From Undaria pinnatifida (Eukaryota > Sar > Phaeophyceae > Laminariales > Alariaceae): a stretch of DNA of 64,000 bases. The stretch is taken from the NCBI GenBank assembly GCA_012845835.1, contig JABAKD010000020.1, positions 18,526,646 to 18,590,645 on the forward strand, given 5' to 3'. A program made the position numbers and the translations under genes. Below, piece by piece: positions 10,700 to 24,500 of the stretch. Position 1 is the first letter of the stretch, and every line of letters starts with the position of its first letter. Below the pieces are notes generated by a model. The model worked only from the letters and a program-made list of their open reading frames with translations, made no database searches and had not been told where the DNA came from.

Positions 10700-11893
10700 T
10701 TATGTCGATTATCTTTTTTTTCACACTTCTACTTTCCAGCTTCTGGACAAGCCGTGTTCACAGGTCACAGGTGTCGTCCCTTCTTCCCCCCGGTTCTTGC
10801 CTTCGAATTTTATCGCGCATAGGGTTCAGCAATCCTACTGCTCATCGATTTTCATCGAGTGATGCTAACTCACGCCCTCGCGCTTTCCGCAAGTCAATTT
10901 GTGCACAAGAAGTCCCAACGAATTTATATGAGTATGCACTCGGCGAGGCTCGAACTCACGAAACTGACCTATACCAGGCTCGAGGATAGCCTGGTACGCC
11001 ACCGGGGCGACCGGTTATCTTATATCGTAGCCACTAATGCTGTGCTGTGTTATGGCTGGCCTGGTACGAAGGACTTGTCACGGGCCTGGAAGGGGAATTT
11101 AGCAACGAAGGCCTGCCGCCGTTACGGCTACGATGACGACTACCAGGAACAGTAACAGCAGTCAGCAGCCAGCAGCCAGCAGCTAGCAGCCAGCATCAGC
11201 ACTCGTAGTACTGCTGTAGTCTACCTGGTATGCCAGTACAGCAGCATCTGGTACACTGTTATCGCCCTTGAGGTCTGCAGGCGTCGAGGATGATGCGATA
11301 ACTCATGTTGGAGAAACACACGGAACACGGATATTCGATACTGGTTGTTGTGGCAGGGCTGGTTCAATTGACACCACCGACAGTGTCGTAGTTTTCAAAG
11401 GGGGCTTTCCGAGTCTGTGAATACACTTAAACAAGTACACCCCTACTGCCGACTGCTGCTGCACTGCGCGGCAGCAGCACGAGCAGCACTGCTGTTGTGC
11501 CACAGGTCCGCCCTGGCGTCCTGACCGCTATCCACGTTGCACACGCCACACACCAACCTGCAAAACAAAATACTCAGTGTCTTACCTGCAAGATTGTCCG
11601 AAGCAGGCGCGTCGAGACATTGCTCAGGTTTCTAGAGCGCGCTGCTCGCAACCTCCAGCCGCGCTGGCAGGAATTTGCCAGTCTCATGGAGATACCAATG
11701 CCTAGCACCATTGAGGTTGTTGTGCGAAGGGTGTAGCTTGCACCTCTTGGCCACACATGCGGCGCAATAACGCAAAAATGCTAGCGGGTGGTTGTTCAAC
11801 ATCCTGGAAAGGCGTGTTTGGCACGGACAGCCACTTTGAAGCTTTAGGGGGTCAACCGCGGACCGCGCCAGCACAGCCTCAACCTCCGCCGGC
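10700..11893. other. Upstream flank of the coiled-coil gene
   Basis: This stretch holds a CAGCAGC/AGCAGCCAGC-rich segment at 11158-11190 and CTGGTA/TACCAG words around 11222-11260. I could not place a promoter. An in-frame TGA at 11837 lies upstream of the gene's ATG at 11894, so the first exon does not extend further in that frame. A plus-strand frame at 11497-11736 contains a CLTCK motif but no support for being a separate gene. Confidence 0.4.
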
Positions 11894-12440
11894 ATGGAGT
11901 GGCTACTGGCCGCAGGTCTTAGCGTCTTCGCGTGCCTCGAAGGTAAGGTGTGATCACCTCGTTTTTCACAGAAGCGATGTCATGGGCAGCCGTTCGTTCA
12001 TGAGAAACATGTTGTTTTATACAACAGCAGTACGTAGGACACAATCCATTCTGCTTTCACCAACACATGAACATGAACACTCCTGCTGTCACATCAGCAC
12101 AAAGTGCGTGTGCTTTTGGCTTAGATCGCGGTGCCTGTCTCACAGAAACTGCCATGGACTTGCCTACCCCACTAACCAGCATTGATTCGTGTTCTCCCTC
12201 ATGTAGTAGCAATTTTCTTTCCTTGCCATCCTTTATCACGTGTTTGTCTGTCTCTTTCTGCTTCTCCGTGTCTATTGATAGCTCTGACTCGCCCCCCCCC
12301 CCCCTCCCCCCCCCCTTCGCCCTCCATCTGCAGGAACGCACGCTTTCAGCCTACCCGCACCCTCAAGAACACCGCCGTCCCCATTCCTCACAGACAGGGG
12401 CATTCCGAACCAACTCGAGGCTCCACCCCCCACGTCTACC
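11894..12440 (+). other. Signal peptide plus ASAF-like transit region, split by intron 1
   Basis: Exon 1 encodes MEWLLAAGLSVFACLE; the Gly codon is split by a 391-bp phase-1 intron, and exon 2 continues THAFSLPAPSRTPPSPF. The predicted cleavage is between Ala20 and Phe21. A Phe at +1 after signal cleavage, followed by a leader rich in Ser, Thr, Pro and Arg, is the known plastid-import pattern of diatoms and brown algae (ASAF motif). The N-region is acidic rather than basic, which is unusual. A secretory destination remains possible. Confidence 0.65.
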
Positions 12441-15400
12441 GCTGTTACTCTCGCTGTATCACGGTCGAGAACAACCTCTAGAAAGGCCCTTACCTTATCC
12501 GGATCGCCATGGACACCGCTCCCGACGGGGGCAGACGGAAGTCTACTTGGAGAGAAACGGAGCATAAGCAGCGAAATGATTGGGAACAAACGGAATGGAA
12601 GCAGCGGAATATCTAAGTTCGGCAGCTCACCTAGCCGGGGGCGATTTATCTCTTCTTTGTCCAGCACGGGCAGTGGGGGAGGAGGGGGAGGGGGGGGTCG
12701 GGACGACGGAAGCGAGCAGCGAGGCCGTCGGGGCCTGCTGCGGAGGGTGGTGCAGCGGGTGGTGACGACGGGGAAGACTGTCGGACAGCAGGTAGGGGCG
12801 GTTTTTGATGAAGCACCACATGAAAGCCCTGACGAAACGCATTCTACGTACGCACTACTGTCTCGGGTGTATACTGTACGTCGTTGATCGGTAGACACTG
12901 CTGGCATCGTAGCACCAGTGCATCTGTTGGCTCAGCTGAAGGCTTTCGGCTTTACCTTTGGCTGTATTCTTCGCAGTCGAATAATTGTCGTATGTGGCGG
13001 GGGCGTCTCTTTTCCTTAGCTTGTGCTTCAAGCTTCAGAAAGCTGCCCTATTTCAAGCCGCTCGACTCTCTATCCTCTTAGCCCTCCCTCCGTCCCCGTT
13101 GCTGTCTCTTGAAGTGGCCGCACCAACCAACAGATCAATCCATTCAAAGCTGTCATCCACACGCAAGAAAGTACGCACGAGGTGCCAAAGTCCGCCTCGC
13201 AAGTGGTTCTTAGCAGGATGCAGCTCACCCTTCATGGCGACTCGCCGAACACCTCTCGGCGCTTAGCGCTTGGTAAACGCGATGTCTGCCTGTCGGTGAA
13301 AACCCGATGTGCTCCGTCCCGGCGTTGTAGGGCAGGGTCTATGGTCGTACGACTACGGCTATGCATGAAATAAGTACACCCCCCCCCCCCGCTCCACCCC
13401 CCGCCGCCTTCCCCCCCATTGACAAAGCTTCGTGGCGGCCGGCGACACCTACGATGTCTGCTGTTGAAAACCACAATCACGCAATGGCAACCCCGCCAAC
13501 AGTTACTCTAGAAAATGCACTGCACTGTTAACCACTACTGTTATGTGATCTGTTCTATCTTGTAGGCCGGCGACCGCATCCTCGGAGGGAGGGACGACAC
13601 CGCCCTCTACCCAGAAAATTCCGACTCCAACTCTAACTCAAAGAATGCACCGGCGACAGCGTCGAACTACGGAGGAGACGCACCGTCAATTCCAAGGCCT
13701 CCCACGAAGGAGGAAAACCGAGCCAACATGGGCACCGCGACCAACGCCGGGGCCGGGAACAGGGCGGCTGCGACCCCGACGCGGGGAGGGGGGGGGAAGG
13801 CTTCGACAGGGGCTGGGAAGGCAGCGGGCGGCGGGGGTAGCCAAGCGTGGTCCCCTATAGACATGGCGGTTCGCCCGCTCCAGGCGTTTGCAGCAATAAT
13901 GCTGAAGCAGGTGTGCGGACTAGGCGCAGGCCGGATCGTGCGTTTGCTATATTACTGCCGCGGTTACTGCTTACTATATCTGGGCTTGTGGATATGTGTC
14001 TTGTAGATGGATGGACTGTAACACTGCCGCCGCTGCTGCTGCTGCTTGCTACTTACCGGCGTGTGCATGTGTCTCGTGGATGCGTTGACAGAAGAACGGG
14101 TTGGGGCCAGGCGCCCGGGCGATCTCTCCCTGTGAAACTCGAAACGGGGGAAGTGTGCTTTCGACACCGTGCCCTGCGCAGAACTCCAAAAGCAGAATAA
14201 CTCTAGAGGCAGAATAACTCTGTACCAGCAGTTTAGCTTTAGCAGTAGTCCACCTGCAGCAGTAGTCTAGTTTAGTTGCAGTCCCGAGTTTAGTTCTATT
14301 CTTAGCAGTAGTTTAGCTTTAACAGTACAATAGTGGTCTAGAGAACTGGCGGTGCGGGACAGGGTGCTGTCTACGGCCCCCTTTTGTTTGGGACAAGTCA
14401 CACGAGATTACTCAATTAACCTGGGGGAACCATAGCTCTACACCCTGGTAACTCTTCCCCGGTCCTGGTATTTATAGCAACTACCGCTTTTATCGGGTTG
14501 GCGTTCGGGTTTGGAGCGAGTTGATGTGTGCGTTCGCACGGCGGCTAGCCCCGCCGATCGCTGCGCGGCTTTACCCGTACCCCCCCCCCCCTGTTGCGCG
14601 CGCGCTTTACAACCCCTGTAGGAACTCCCCTCGTGGAAAGTGCCGTGCTCCTGCCAGCACCTTTGGTGAGCACCCAAACCATACTGGCAGATTATATTAA
14701 CCATCTGCAACGGTTTGGTCGTATGTCTGGTGAAAGCGAACGGGTCGGAACATACGGGCTACGCCTGCACTCTTCTACCACTCTAATATGATCCAACTCT
14801 TGCGAAACCTGTGGAAATCTAATTCCAAGTATTTGTCCCCTGTACTTCGAAACGTGTACGACGAGGAGCACCGTAATAATTATAGCTTTACTTCCGTGCG
14901 GCTGCTGTCCCTACTTCCTGTTGATTGGAATCTTGGGGTTTCTACAACAGACTGAGGCGTTGGAGGGCGATCTGAGCGACCGGATGTCGAGGTCGGAAGC
15001 TGGGCTAGAGGAGGAGCGAGGGAAGATGCGTGAGACGCTCAAGCAGGTGAGTGAGATCGGGCACGATGCCATCACCAGCTAACATGCTGTATACCTCACT
15101 CAAAACGTCGATCCATAAGCTTTGACGTTTTTAGAGACTCGGCCAAGATGCCCTGTCGCGCGATGCCCCCCCTCCTCTCCCCCCCTCCCTCCCTCCTTCG
15201 CGCGGTAGTTTTTTTTGTTTCCGTAGTGGTTGGAGGCGGGTGGTTCTGATATCTTGCTAAATTCTCCGCCGAGTTCTCGGCTTCGGTGAAACCAGAATGT
15301 CCACACTAGCGTTTATTTTGGTACCGTTTGCGTCTGGGGTGGTTGGGTACAGGCGGAGGTACAGCTATCGCAGCTTGAGGGCTTGTCCGCGGCAAAGGAA

Positions 15401-15529
15401 AAGGCGGAGGAAAACGAGAAGAGAGTGAGGGCCGAGGCAGAGCAGGCAACGGCGGGTGAGCGAGGCTTCGCTAATTCTTTTTTTACCATGTTGTGACGGG
15501 GGGAGGGGTGTCGGGAGCTCGTCCTCTGG

Positions 15530-15563
<34 letters not shown>

Positions 15564-18500
15564 GGCCAGCTGCAAGGCTTCACACGTCGCGTGAGCGTTT
15601 CGCGAGTCTGGTTCTTTATACGAAATAAGAGCGGTCCATTACGTAAAAGAAATGGTTGTCACATCAAGTTGGGTTTTCGTCCCCTCCCTTCGCCTCCTCT
15701 CCGTCCTATCGCCACACCCCCACGTGCTGTCGCCTTATGCGCAGCATTTTCACTATTAACAACGCCTCCATTCTGGGTTTCAACCCCTGTCCCCCCGCGT
15801 GTATACTCTGCAGTTTACAACGCCTCCGCTGACAAGCTGAAGGGCGAGGCCGAATTGGTGAGGAAGCGGCTGGAGAAGGAGAGGCAAAGCGTAGCCGCAA
15901 GCCAAGCGGAAGCGGCGAAAGCGAGGGCGTTGCAGGAGAAAGAAAGGGCGGACGCAAGGGAGAGGCTGGCGAAGGTCGAGGAAGACCTCGAACGCGAGCG
16001 GAAGGTGAATGCAACAGAGGACGGGATAAAGGGGGGGGGGTACAATCATTATCATGCATGACCGTAGTCTGTCAGACCGTAGACCTTCGCATCCATACAT
16101 TGCGGGGACGGAGTGCGTCGGGTTTTCACCAACTAGGCAAATATTGCTTGCACCAAGCGCGAAGCGCCGTGAGGTGTTGGGCTAGTCGGGGGGGGGGTTG
16201 ATGCGCAGAGTGCCTCAGTTTTTGTGTAAAAGGTGCCAATCTCAGGGCGTACATTAATGCGGCACTTATGCTTCCCTTGCTGGAGGTCAGCCGCGATAGA
16301 TAAGATATCGTAGATAAGATTTCACTGTTTTAGCCGTTGACCTGGCGGCATGGTTAGGAGGGAGGCGGGATCGATGCACCCACTTCCACGATTCTGGGCG
16401 ACCACCAAGCGCGAAGCGCCGTGAGGTGCTGGGCTAGTCGGGGGGGGGGGGGGGGGTGATGCGCAGAGTGCTTCAGTGTTTTTTCTAAAAGGTGCCAATC
16501 TCAGGGCTTACATTAATGCGGCACTTATGTTCCCTTGCTGGAGGTCGGCCGCGACAGATAAGATATCGTAGATAAGATTTCACTGTTTTAGCCGTTGACG
16601 TGGCGGCATGGTTAGGAGGGAGGCGGGATCGATGTACCCACTTCCACGATTCCGGGCGACCGATGGGCCTGTCGCTCGGCAGCGCAGCGCAGTGAAGAGA
16701 GTTGTAGATGGCTGTCGCTTCTTTGGTGGTTGAATGGCGCGGGTTACTCTGTCTCTTGTGCACGCACCATCATAGCGTGTTTGTCGTTCTGTTTTCGTCG
16801 GCTTGCTGGCTCACGCGAATGGTTTTGCTCGGTCTCTTGATTGTGAGCGCGTGCGAGTGGACAGCTTGAGCCTCGCTTTCAACGTGTCATGAGTTTGGTC
16901 CGGACAGCAAGCTTAGCTCACCCTGTCGCGAGAAAAGCAAGCGCTGCTTTGGGCGCGAACAATGCCGAGGGCGCTTGAAGGTCGCGCTGTCTAGTAACAC
17001 GTTTTCCTGCAGAGCGGGGAAGTGGTGACTCGGGCCAGAGGCGCGGGCAACCGCTGCTCGTTAGACCGCGCGTGCTTTCTCCAACAGCTAAAGATGGTGA
17101 AAGCGTCAGTAGCGAGGAAAGAATTGGCAGCACCGCTCACAGCACTTACTGGGTGTTGGGTTTTGATAAGGGCGATCCGGGTTGATCAAGGGGGGCTAAA
17201 GCCCATATTGTTTTCACGGTATCTTCTTACCCCTAACGTCGCTCCCCCACCCGCCCCTCCTTCCCCTCCCCATCCTCCTATTATTCCTACGTTTCACGTC
17301 GAGCCTTGGCGTTCTCAACGCGAGCACACCGATCGATCCCCACACCAATCAACCCCTTTTGCTCCCCACCTGTTTCTCCCCTCTTTGGCCGACAATCCCC
17401 GTCCCCTCTGCCGCCACCAGAATGCCCGGGAAAACCAAGCGTCCATGTCCTCGAAACTCGCCGGCAAGAGCCGAGAGCAATCCCAAGCCCTGACCCTCGC
17501 TACCAGTAACGCTAACAAGGCTGAGTTGGAGCGCTCCCGCGCTGACCGTGCCCGCGGGGAGGCTGAGATCCGCGCCCTTGCCGCCGAGAAGGCGGCTGCA
17601 GCTGCGGAGGCGGTTGTTGCGGAGGCGAAGGCGAAGGCGGAAAGGGACGTGGCCTTGGCGAGAGAGGAGGCGGCGTCAGCGGCGTTGCAAGCCGCTGAGG
17701 CTAGAAATACGAGCGGGATTGAAGGGTAAGAGGGGGGAGGAGGGAGGGAGGGAGGGAGGGAGGGAGGGAGGGAGGGAGGGAGGGAGGGTGGGCGGAGGGG
17801 GCGGGGGCGGGGGCGGGGAGGGAAGGATGGAGAGAGGGAGAGAGGGAGGGGGAAGAGGAGGGGGGGGGGGGGGTAGGGAGGGGTAGGGGGGGCGATACGG
17901 GGCGGGGGGGAGGTGGCGGAGGGGTAACTATCAGTCCTGAGGGTCATGGCCACGCGCCCACGGTGCGAAAGGTCGGAACCCGTACGCCTGCTGGTTTTTG
18001 GACCGTCAGCGACGCCGATGGAACTGTGACTTTTGTACTCATGTATATCCACCGCCTCGACGGTTGTGGCTACGGTTAACTTGTGGAGACACACGGGGTG
18101 ATGATTGCCCTTGGAGTTTCCCCCGCGGCCAGTAGGACGAGCGAAAGAGTTCTCCGTTGCGGGGTTGAATCGTGTGTCCCGACTCTGTAAGTCGAATATT
18201 ATCTGGAAGGGGGAAGAGGAGAAGTGTGGATATGCTGCTGGACGCGAATAATCGACTTATCCCGTGAGCCCTGCTGGGACGTGACTCACAGCCCGACCAC
18301 TCACGCACGATGGCCGGTTTGGCGCACCGCCGTGCATTGCTCCGCGTCGACCCAACATCCCTCCCGAGTAAAGCCGGGATATTTTTTCCTGGCATGGGGA
18401 CGAAATCACCCCATCCCCCCACTCCAAGAGCCACCGACATCTTTTTTGGTTCGACTTTGGGTGTGTTTTCTCCTCCGGCGCAGTATATATAAGTGGTGGT

Positions 18501-21500
18501 GGTACTCAACTAAAATGATTGACTAGTTATTATCAGTGTATATAGGAGGTGGGTCACTGCGTGTTTGGTTATTTCATGGCATTCGGATAGACAATATCGC
18601 CCTGTTTATGTGATCGTTTCTTTTTTCAGACTCAAGGCCGAGTTGGCGGCCGCCATGTCGGAGCTGAAGGAGCAGACCGACAGAGCGAAGGCGCTGGAAG
18701 TCGCAAAGCGGCGGACGGAGGTGGAAGCAGAGAAGAGGAACCGCAGCCTTGAGGAGCTCACGGAGAAGAACAGGTATCCATATTTTTGAGAGCGGGGGGT
18801 GGGGAAGCGGGGGGTGGGGAAGCTCGTACTTCAAGACGGTTCATGAGAATGCGTTGTGTGTTTGCGGCGCATGCTATTGATGAAACGGCTGTCTCGGGGG
18901 AACGGAAGAGGAAAGGAAGAAGGGGATGGTTGCCTTGAAGACTTGCGGGCGACTGCAAAGTTGTGTTCGTTGTTTTACTGTAGTTGTTACTTGATGACTT
19001 GTTTACGACTGCAAGTTGTGCTTCTTTTGCTGTTTTGTCTCCTGAGGAGGGGTGGTAGGGCGGGAGGCACATCTCGTTTTGATTGGTGACCGTGAGAGCC
19101 TATCTATATCACCACCACCATTTACCACCACCACCACCACCACCACCACCACCACCACAACCACCGCCACCACCACCACCACCACCACCACCACCACCAC
19201 CACCACCACCACCACCACCACCACTACCACTACTACCACCACCACCACCACCACCACCACCACCACCACCACCACCACCACCAACACCACCACCACCACC
19301 ACCACCACCACCACCACCACCACCGCCAAGACCATTACCTCCACCACCATTTACCACCACTACCACCACTGCCACCACTACCACCACTACTACGGAACAC
19401 ATCTTGCCCGTGAAAGCCGAACAAGTCTGATCCGTAAACACGATGTTTTATGACGCTCCTTGCCTTCCCTCACGCTCGGCCTCGTATGCTGGCAGAGCGA
19501 GATACCAGAAAACAACGGCGGATCTAGAGGCGAAAGTCCAGGAGCTCAGCTTGCTCGAGGTGAATACACCGTCTAATGCTCGACATCTTCAAAACCGCAC
19601 ACACCGTATATGTTGTGCATAAAAGCCCGACAACACCTCCCTTGACCCCCTTTGGGCCTCAAGAGGGAGACGTTGACAGAAAAACATGACGATTTCAGCA
19701 TTGGTCACATCATGGTTGAGGCAAGATAAGTTTGTTGTCCAAAGCGCAGTGCAACGCGTGGTATGATACGGGCGCAGCATGACGCTACTCGTACTGCTCG
19801 TACATGCTCACAACTAGTCGTAGGCGGTTGACAAGGCTAAACGTACGCTTTTTTAAAATCAATATCTGTGCCTTCCAAACGGATCAAGCCCAGCGGTAGC
19901 GTAATGCTCCGGTCACATCCCGAACAGCTGTAATACGTGCACGCGTCTATTTTTTTTGTCGTTCCCGCCCCAATCTTTGTTGCTGGTGTTTGTTTACTGT
20001 TGCTTGATTGCCTTGCGGCACGTGCGGTGGGGCAAGTCGCGCGGTGTACTTGGTGGTACTGACATGTGGAATTGGAAGACATTTTTCAGGATGGTAAAGC
20101 TTTGCGCGTTGTGCTTTACATCGCCGGTGAATGGCGTCCATGCTTTTGGTTTGTTTTTTGCGGTTGGTTTGAGTTGGTTTGGTTTGGCTTAGGTTTGGTT
20201 CGGTTTCGCTTCTTTTTGTTTCGTTTCGTTTGGTTGGTCCGATTCGGTTTGGTTTGGTTTGAGTTTGGTTTGGCTTTGTTTGGTTTGGTTTGGCTTGGTT
20301 TTGTTGGTTTGGTTTGGTTTGGTTTGGTTTTGCTTATCTGTGCTTAGTCACCTCTCCATCGTCTGCGCTCACCTTCGTCTAATTAATCTGAACCAGCGCA
20401 CATGCACATGCTTTCCTCGGTTGTCTGGAAACTCTTTTGTCGTGTGGGGGCGGGGGGGCGCCGGGAGAACAGACTGCTGCGGCTGGGTTCGAGGACGTGA
20501 AGGCGAAGCTCGGCTTGGCGCAGAACAAGTCGTTGGACCTCGAGCGCGAGGCGGCTTCCCTGAAGAAGAAGGTTCGTTCTAGTGCGAACTCACCTTGTCA
20601 ACTAATGCTTAAAACACAGTATGCGACACGACTTAACCTCTTTAGAGCCCAAAACCCCTCCACATACTAGTTCCAAGTAGTTTCCCCCCAAAGGGGTTTC
20701 CACTTGCAAAGGCGCTAAGAAACTAGACTTTCAGGGGCTGCAGAGGGGAAAATTTAAAAACAAATGGACGATTACAACATCGGCTGCGCGAAGCAGGCGG
20801 GGCCGCCTGGGTAGAAGCGGCGTCCGCAATACGAAGCAAGGATCTGTCCAAGATACGCGCGCAGCACGGTGATACTTGTGCTACTGCTTCGTGCTCTCGC
20901 GCTCTGCTGTTGAAGACGCTTGATGAGACCGCACTCACTCTCGTCTGTTTTTTTGGTCGCTCTACGTGCGTCCCGATCGGGTCAAGAGGCCGTTATTTGT
21001 TGTTGTGGGCCGGACTCAAGTTCTTGTGTGGGACAGGGTAGTAGTACCTTACACTATTTTCGGCTCCATGAAGACGCGCAACGTTGCACGTGTTTTTATC
21101 GGCTTTTCACTGGACAGGAGGGTTTTCAATATCTCGCGGGTCGAGTCGGGTCCGGTCAGGAGGTTTTCGAAACTTCACGGGTCGGATCGGGTTGGATGGG
21201 GTCTGATCGAGTCGGGTTGGGTGGGTTAGAAGGTTTTCAAATCTCACGAAGTGGAGCCGGGCCATCCTGACCGACCCCGACCCTTTAGAAGTGACCCGAC
21301 CCGTGAAAAGCCCTTGTCATGCGTAATATCTCCCCGCCCCGCCCCGTATCCCCAAACGCAGTTGCACGACGATACCCCCCCTTGGTCTCTGCGACACGTG
21401 ACCAGTACCCTCGATTCCCCGACCCCTTCCGTGTGCGCTGCATATGAAGGTGGAAACCCTGGATCAAAAACTTGCCGATAGCGCCGAAAAGTCTTCCGAA

Positions 21501-24500
21501 GAGAGATCACTGCTGGCGAAAAAGGAGGCTGCGCTTAAAGAGGCAGACGTGCAGCTTAAGGCCGCACGGGAGCGAGCTGACGGGTTCGAGAAAGACGCGA
21601 TGAGGTGTGCAAGCGGTTTGTCGTTGTAGTGGTGGTCGTGGTGTTGGTGGTGTTGCTGTTAGGTATTATTTGTGGTTCGGTTGTTGATCTTGTAGTTGGT
21701 ACTGGTGTTTCGTGGTGTTGGTAAATGTTGTTGGTGTGGTGGTAGTGGTTGTGATTTTTGATGATGGTGATCTGCTTGGTGTTGGAAACGTGGGGCACAC
21801 GGCTTATCTATGCCCTACTGTTGTCCGGATTTTTCCCGTTCTTTTATCTATTTTCTCCCGTCGTTAGGTAGTTTTGCACGTTCATTCATCTATTCTCTCC
21901 GATCGTCCAGCATTTTGCGCTTGTCGGAGGCATTCAGCACGGCAAGAAACACAACGGCGAGTCGTCTCACCGGCAGCTTTCCGGTGTAGCGAAACAAAAC
22001 TCTTCGCGCGTGCACCGATAACCTCCCGTGGTCCCGTGGAGTTTCATCGCGGAAAAGGCGCAACTTCGCCCCCACCCCTTGACCCCACCCCCACCCCTAT
22101 ATTCCGTTCGCGGGCTCATGAACAGGGTGCCGGCGTTGCTGGGCGAGGTGGAAGTTGCGTCCGAGGCAGCAGAGAGGGAACGTCAGAGGGCGGACGAGCT
22201 CCAAATGGAACAGGACCAAGCAGCGGCGCAGAGCAAGCAGGTGCAGAATAAAGGAGGGCTGGAGCGTATAACGGTATAGGGAGGAGTGGAGCAAGGGCGT
22301 GTTGTTGTTGCGCGGGCGATACGTTGCCGTGCGGTAGGCGGCGGATACTAAAAGCCGCGCGCGAGCGTTGACGCGAGCGTTGGGATGTTTCGCATCGCTA
22401 CAGAGACAGCTTCGACTGCTCCTGTGGGTTGAGGAGTAGAGCGCGTGTGTACCTGTGTGTCTGTGTCTGTACCTGTATGTGCCTGTTAGTATCTGTTGCG
22501 TCTGTCTGTCTGTGCTTCTGTGCATGTCCCACACGTAGCGCGCTTGACGGCCGCTTGGCCATGTTCATGTATACATCCCCATCAGCCCCGACTTATGACA
22601 AAACCGTTCCGTTCTGCGTCCGTGAGGACGAACTCGGGGACGATATCGAGGGCGTCGGGCCTACATCTGCGCCGTGTTCCTCACTGTAACGGCCAACCCC
22701 CGCCACCCCTCGACGCAACTGTTGTGTGAAACTGTTGTATGAAAATGTCCGATTCGGAGAATTATATCACTTGTATGAAAATATCCGATTCGGGGTATTA
22801 CAGCACTTTTTGGCGGAAGCATGTCTGAATGACGGGGGTCTTAAACTAACGACGAAACTAAACAAAATCGTCTAAGTAACGCTTGGGTGCTATAGTATTA
22901 TGTGCTGCTTCCAAATATTTAGCTAAGCGATCCCATGGGATCGTTAATCGGGTAGCATTTTCGTGTTTTTCTGAAAGTCGGTTTTGGGGTTGACTGGCAC
23001 TGTAGGTCAAGGACGAGCTGTTCGACCTCGAGCGGTCCGTGGAGATGTCGGAGTGGAATGGGCGCAAGCTTGTGCGCGAAAATGCGGGCCTGCAGTCCCT
23101 GCTCAGTCGCAACAGAAAGAGGTGCGAGCTACCTGTATGTCTCTGTGTGTGCTTGTCTTTGCGTGCCTGTCTGTGTGTGCTTGTCTGAGCTTACCTGTCT
23201 GTGTGGCTGTCTCTGTGCCTGTCTGTGTTTTTTTATTCGGTTTTGCTGGACGCAACATGCCTCTTTTGTGCTCCTGGATTGTGAAGCCGAAACCGCTCGA
23301 CGAAGGGTGGCATTGTATTTTGATGTTTGATGTTACAGTGCACGCCGAAGAAGTAATGCGGCACTAGTGACCGGGGTAGTCCAGTTTAAGGGGTGTCACT
23401 CTGCTTGCTATCTCCGGGGTCAGAGGGTAGTATTGATGCTAGTAATTGTGTACCAGGCATGTTTGGGCGTGTATGTGAGATAGCTGCGCACGTGCGGCCG
23501 AGTAAAGCGATCCTTGTACTACCCAACGTTGTTTTGTCGACGGGCGGGCTGGAATTTGTTTGCTTTACGGCTGTGTCGCAAAGATCGGTCTGTGCGTGCT
23601 CACCCGCCCCCCGCCCCCCCCCGTCGCCTGTATCAAAAACAAGCGTCTTCGCCTTTACGACAAAGCTTCTTTGTCATTGTATAGATGCGAGAGTTTATGT
23701 TCATACGACTGCGACCATGCATGACAATGAGTTCACCTCACCCTCTTCCCTCTCTCGAATTCATTCATTTTCCCCTTGACGACGAATCTGCTTCGGCCTA
23801 AGAGTGGGACTTTAGACCCCTGTGGGCAGCCAGCCACGTCGGGTGCACGGATCGACAGCGCAGGGTCAACTCGCCACACTGTCGACCGCCGTGTTGAGGT
23901 AACCACACTCGCTCGCTCGCTGCACCGCTCCCATTTCTGTTCGCTTTCTCGTCCGCAGGTTCCAGAGGGAGTTGTCGAAACTCACTGAGGCGTCGGCCGA
24001 CCTGGCGGACAAGACCGTCGCCCTAGAACAGCTGGAGTCTGTGGTGGCGAGGGAGCGCGAGAACGCGAAGCAGCTCGGCAGCCAGGTAAGAAGTTTCATC
24101 TCCATAGATAATTGTTGAATTCGGGGGCAGGGGGTGGGGACACAAAATGTGGGTTAACAAGTCTTTATTTTCGGTCAAGCATAACATGTGCTGCACACGG
24201 CGGCGTGCTTGACCGGCTGCACATACGTAGTGCTGAGTGACACGCCGTTGGTTGACTGGGCGCGCTTTTCTATGCCGTTTCTTGTTGTGGTTTGCCTGTT
24301 GAAGTCAGCGCTGTTTTTTTCTCCAACCGAGGGTCACGGTTTAGGCTTCCATTCCTCCCGCTCAACGCCTTTACAACTTAAAACCCGTTTTTGGCGACAA
24401 ATTACTTGGAATTAGTATAGGGGGTTTCGGGGCTTTAAAGGACTTGAGCGGAGCTTGCCTGCGATGAACTGAGCCTGAACGTGCACGGGTTTAGTGGGGG

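Noticed and set aside
12272-12907. 211-codon minus-strand frame opposite exon 2
   Set aside because: The plus-strand exon joins in frame to exons 1 and 3 with good splice sites; the minus frame is its GC-rich shadow.
13981-14950. Additional exon in the long intron 3
   Set aside because: Exons 3 and 4 already join in phase 0 and no in-frame coiled-coil-like segment with splice sites was seen.
19003-19453. Long poly-Pro, poly-Thr, poly-Val and poly-Gly frames on both strands
   Set aside because: They are the six translations of a CCA trinucleotide array inside intron 8.
21120-21300. GGGTC frames in intron 10 as an extra exon
   Set aside because: Exons 10 and 11 already join in phase 0, and the segment is a transposon remnant.
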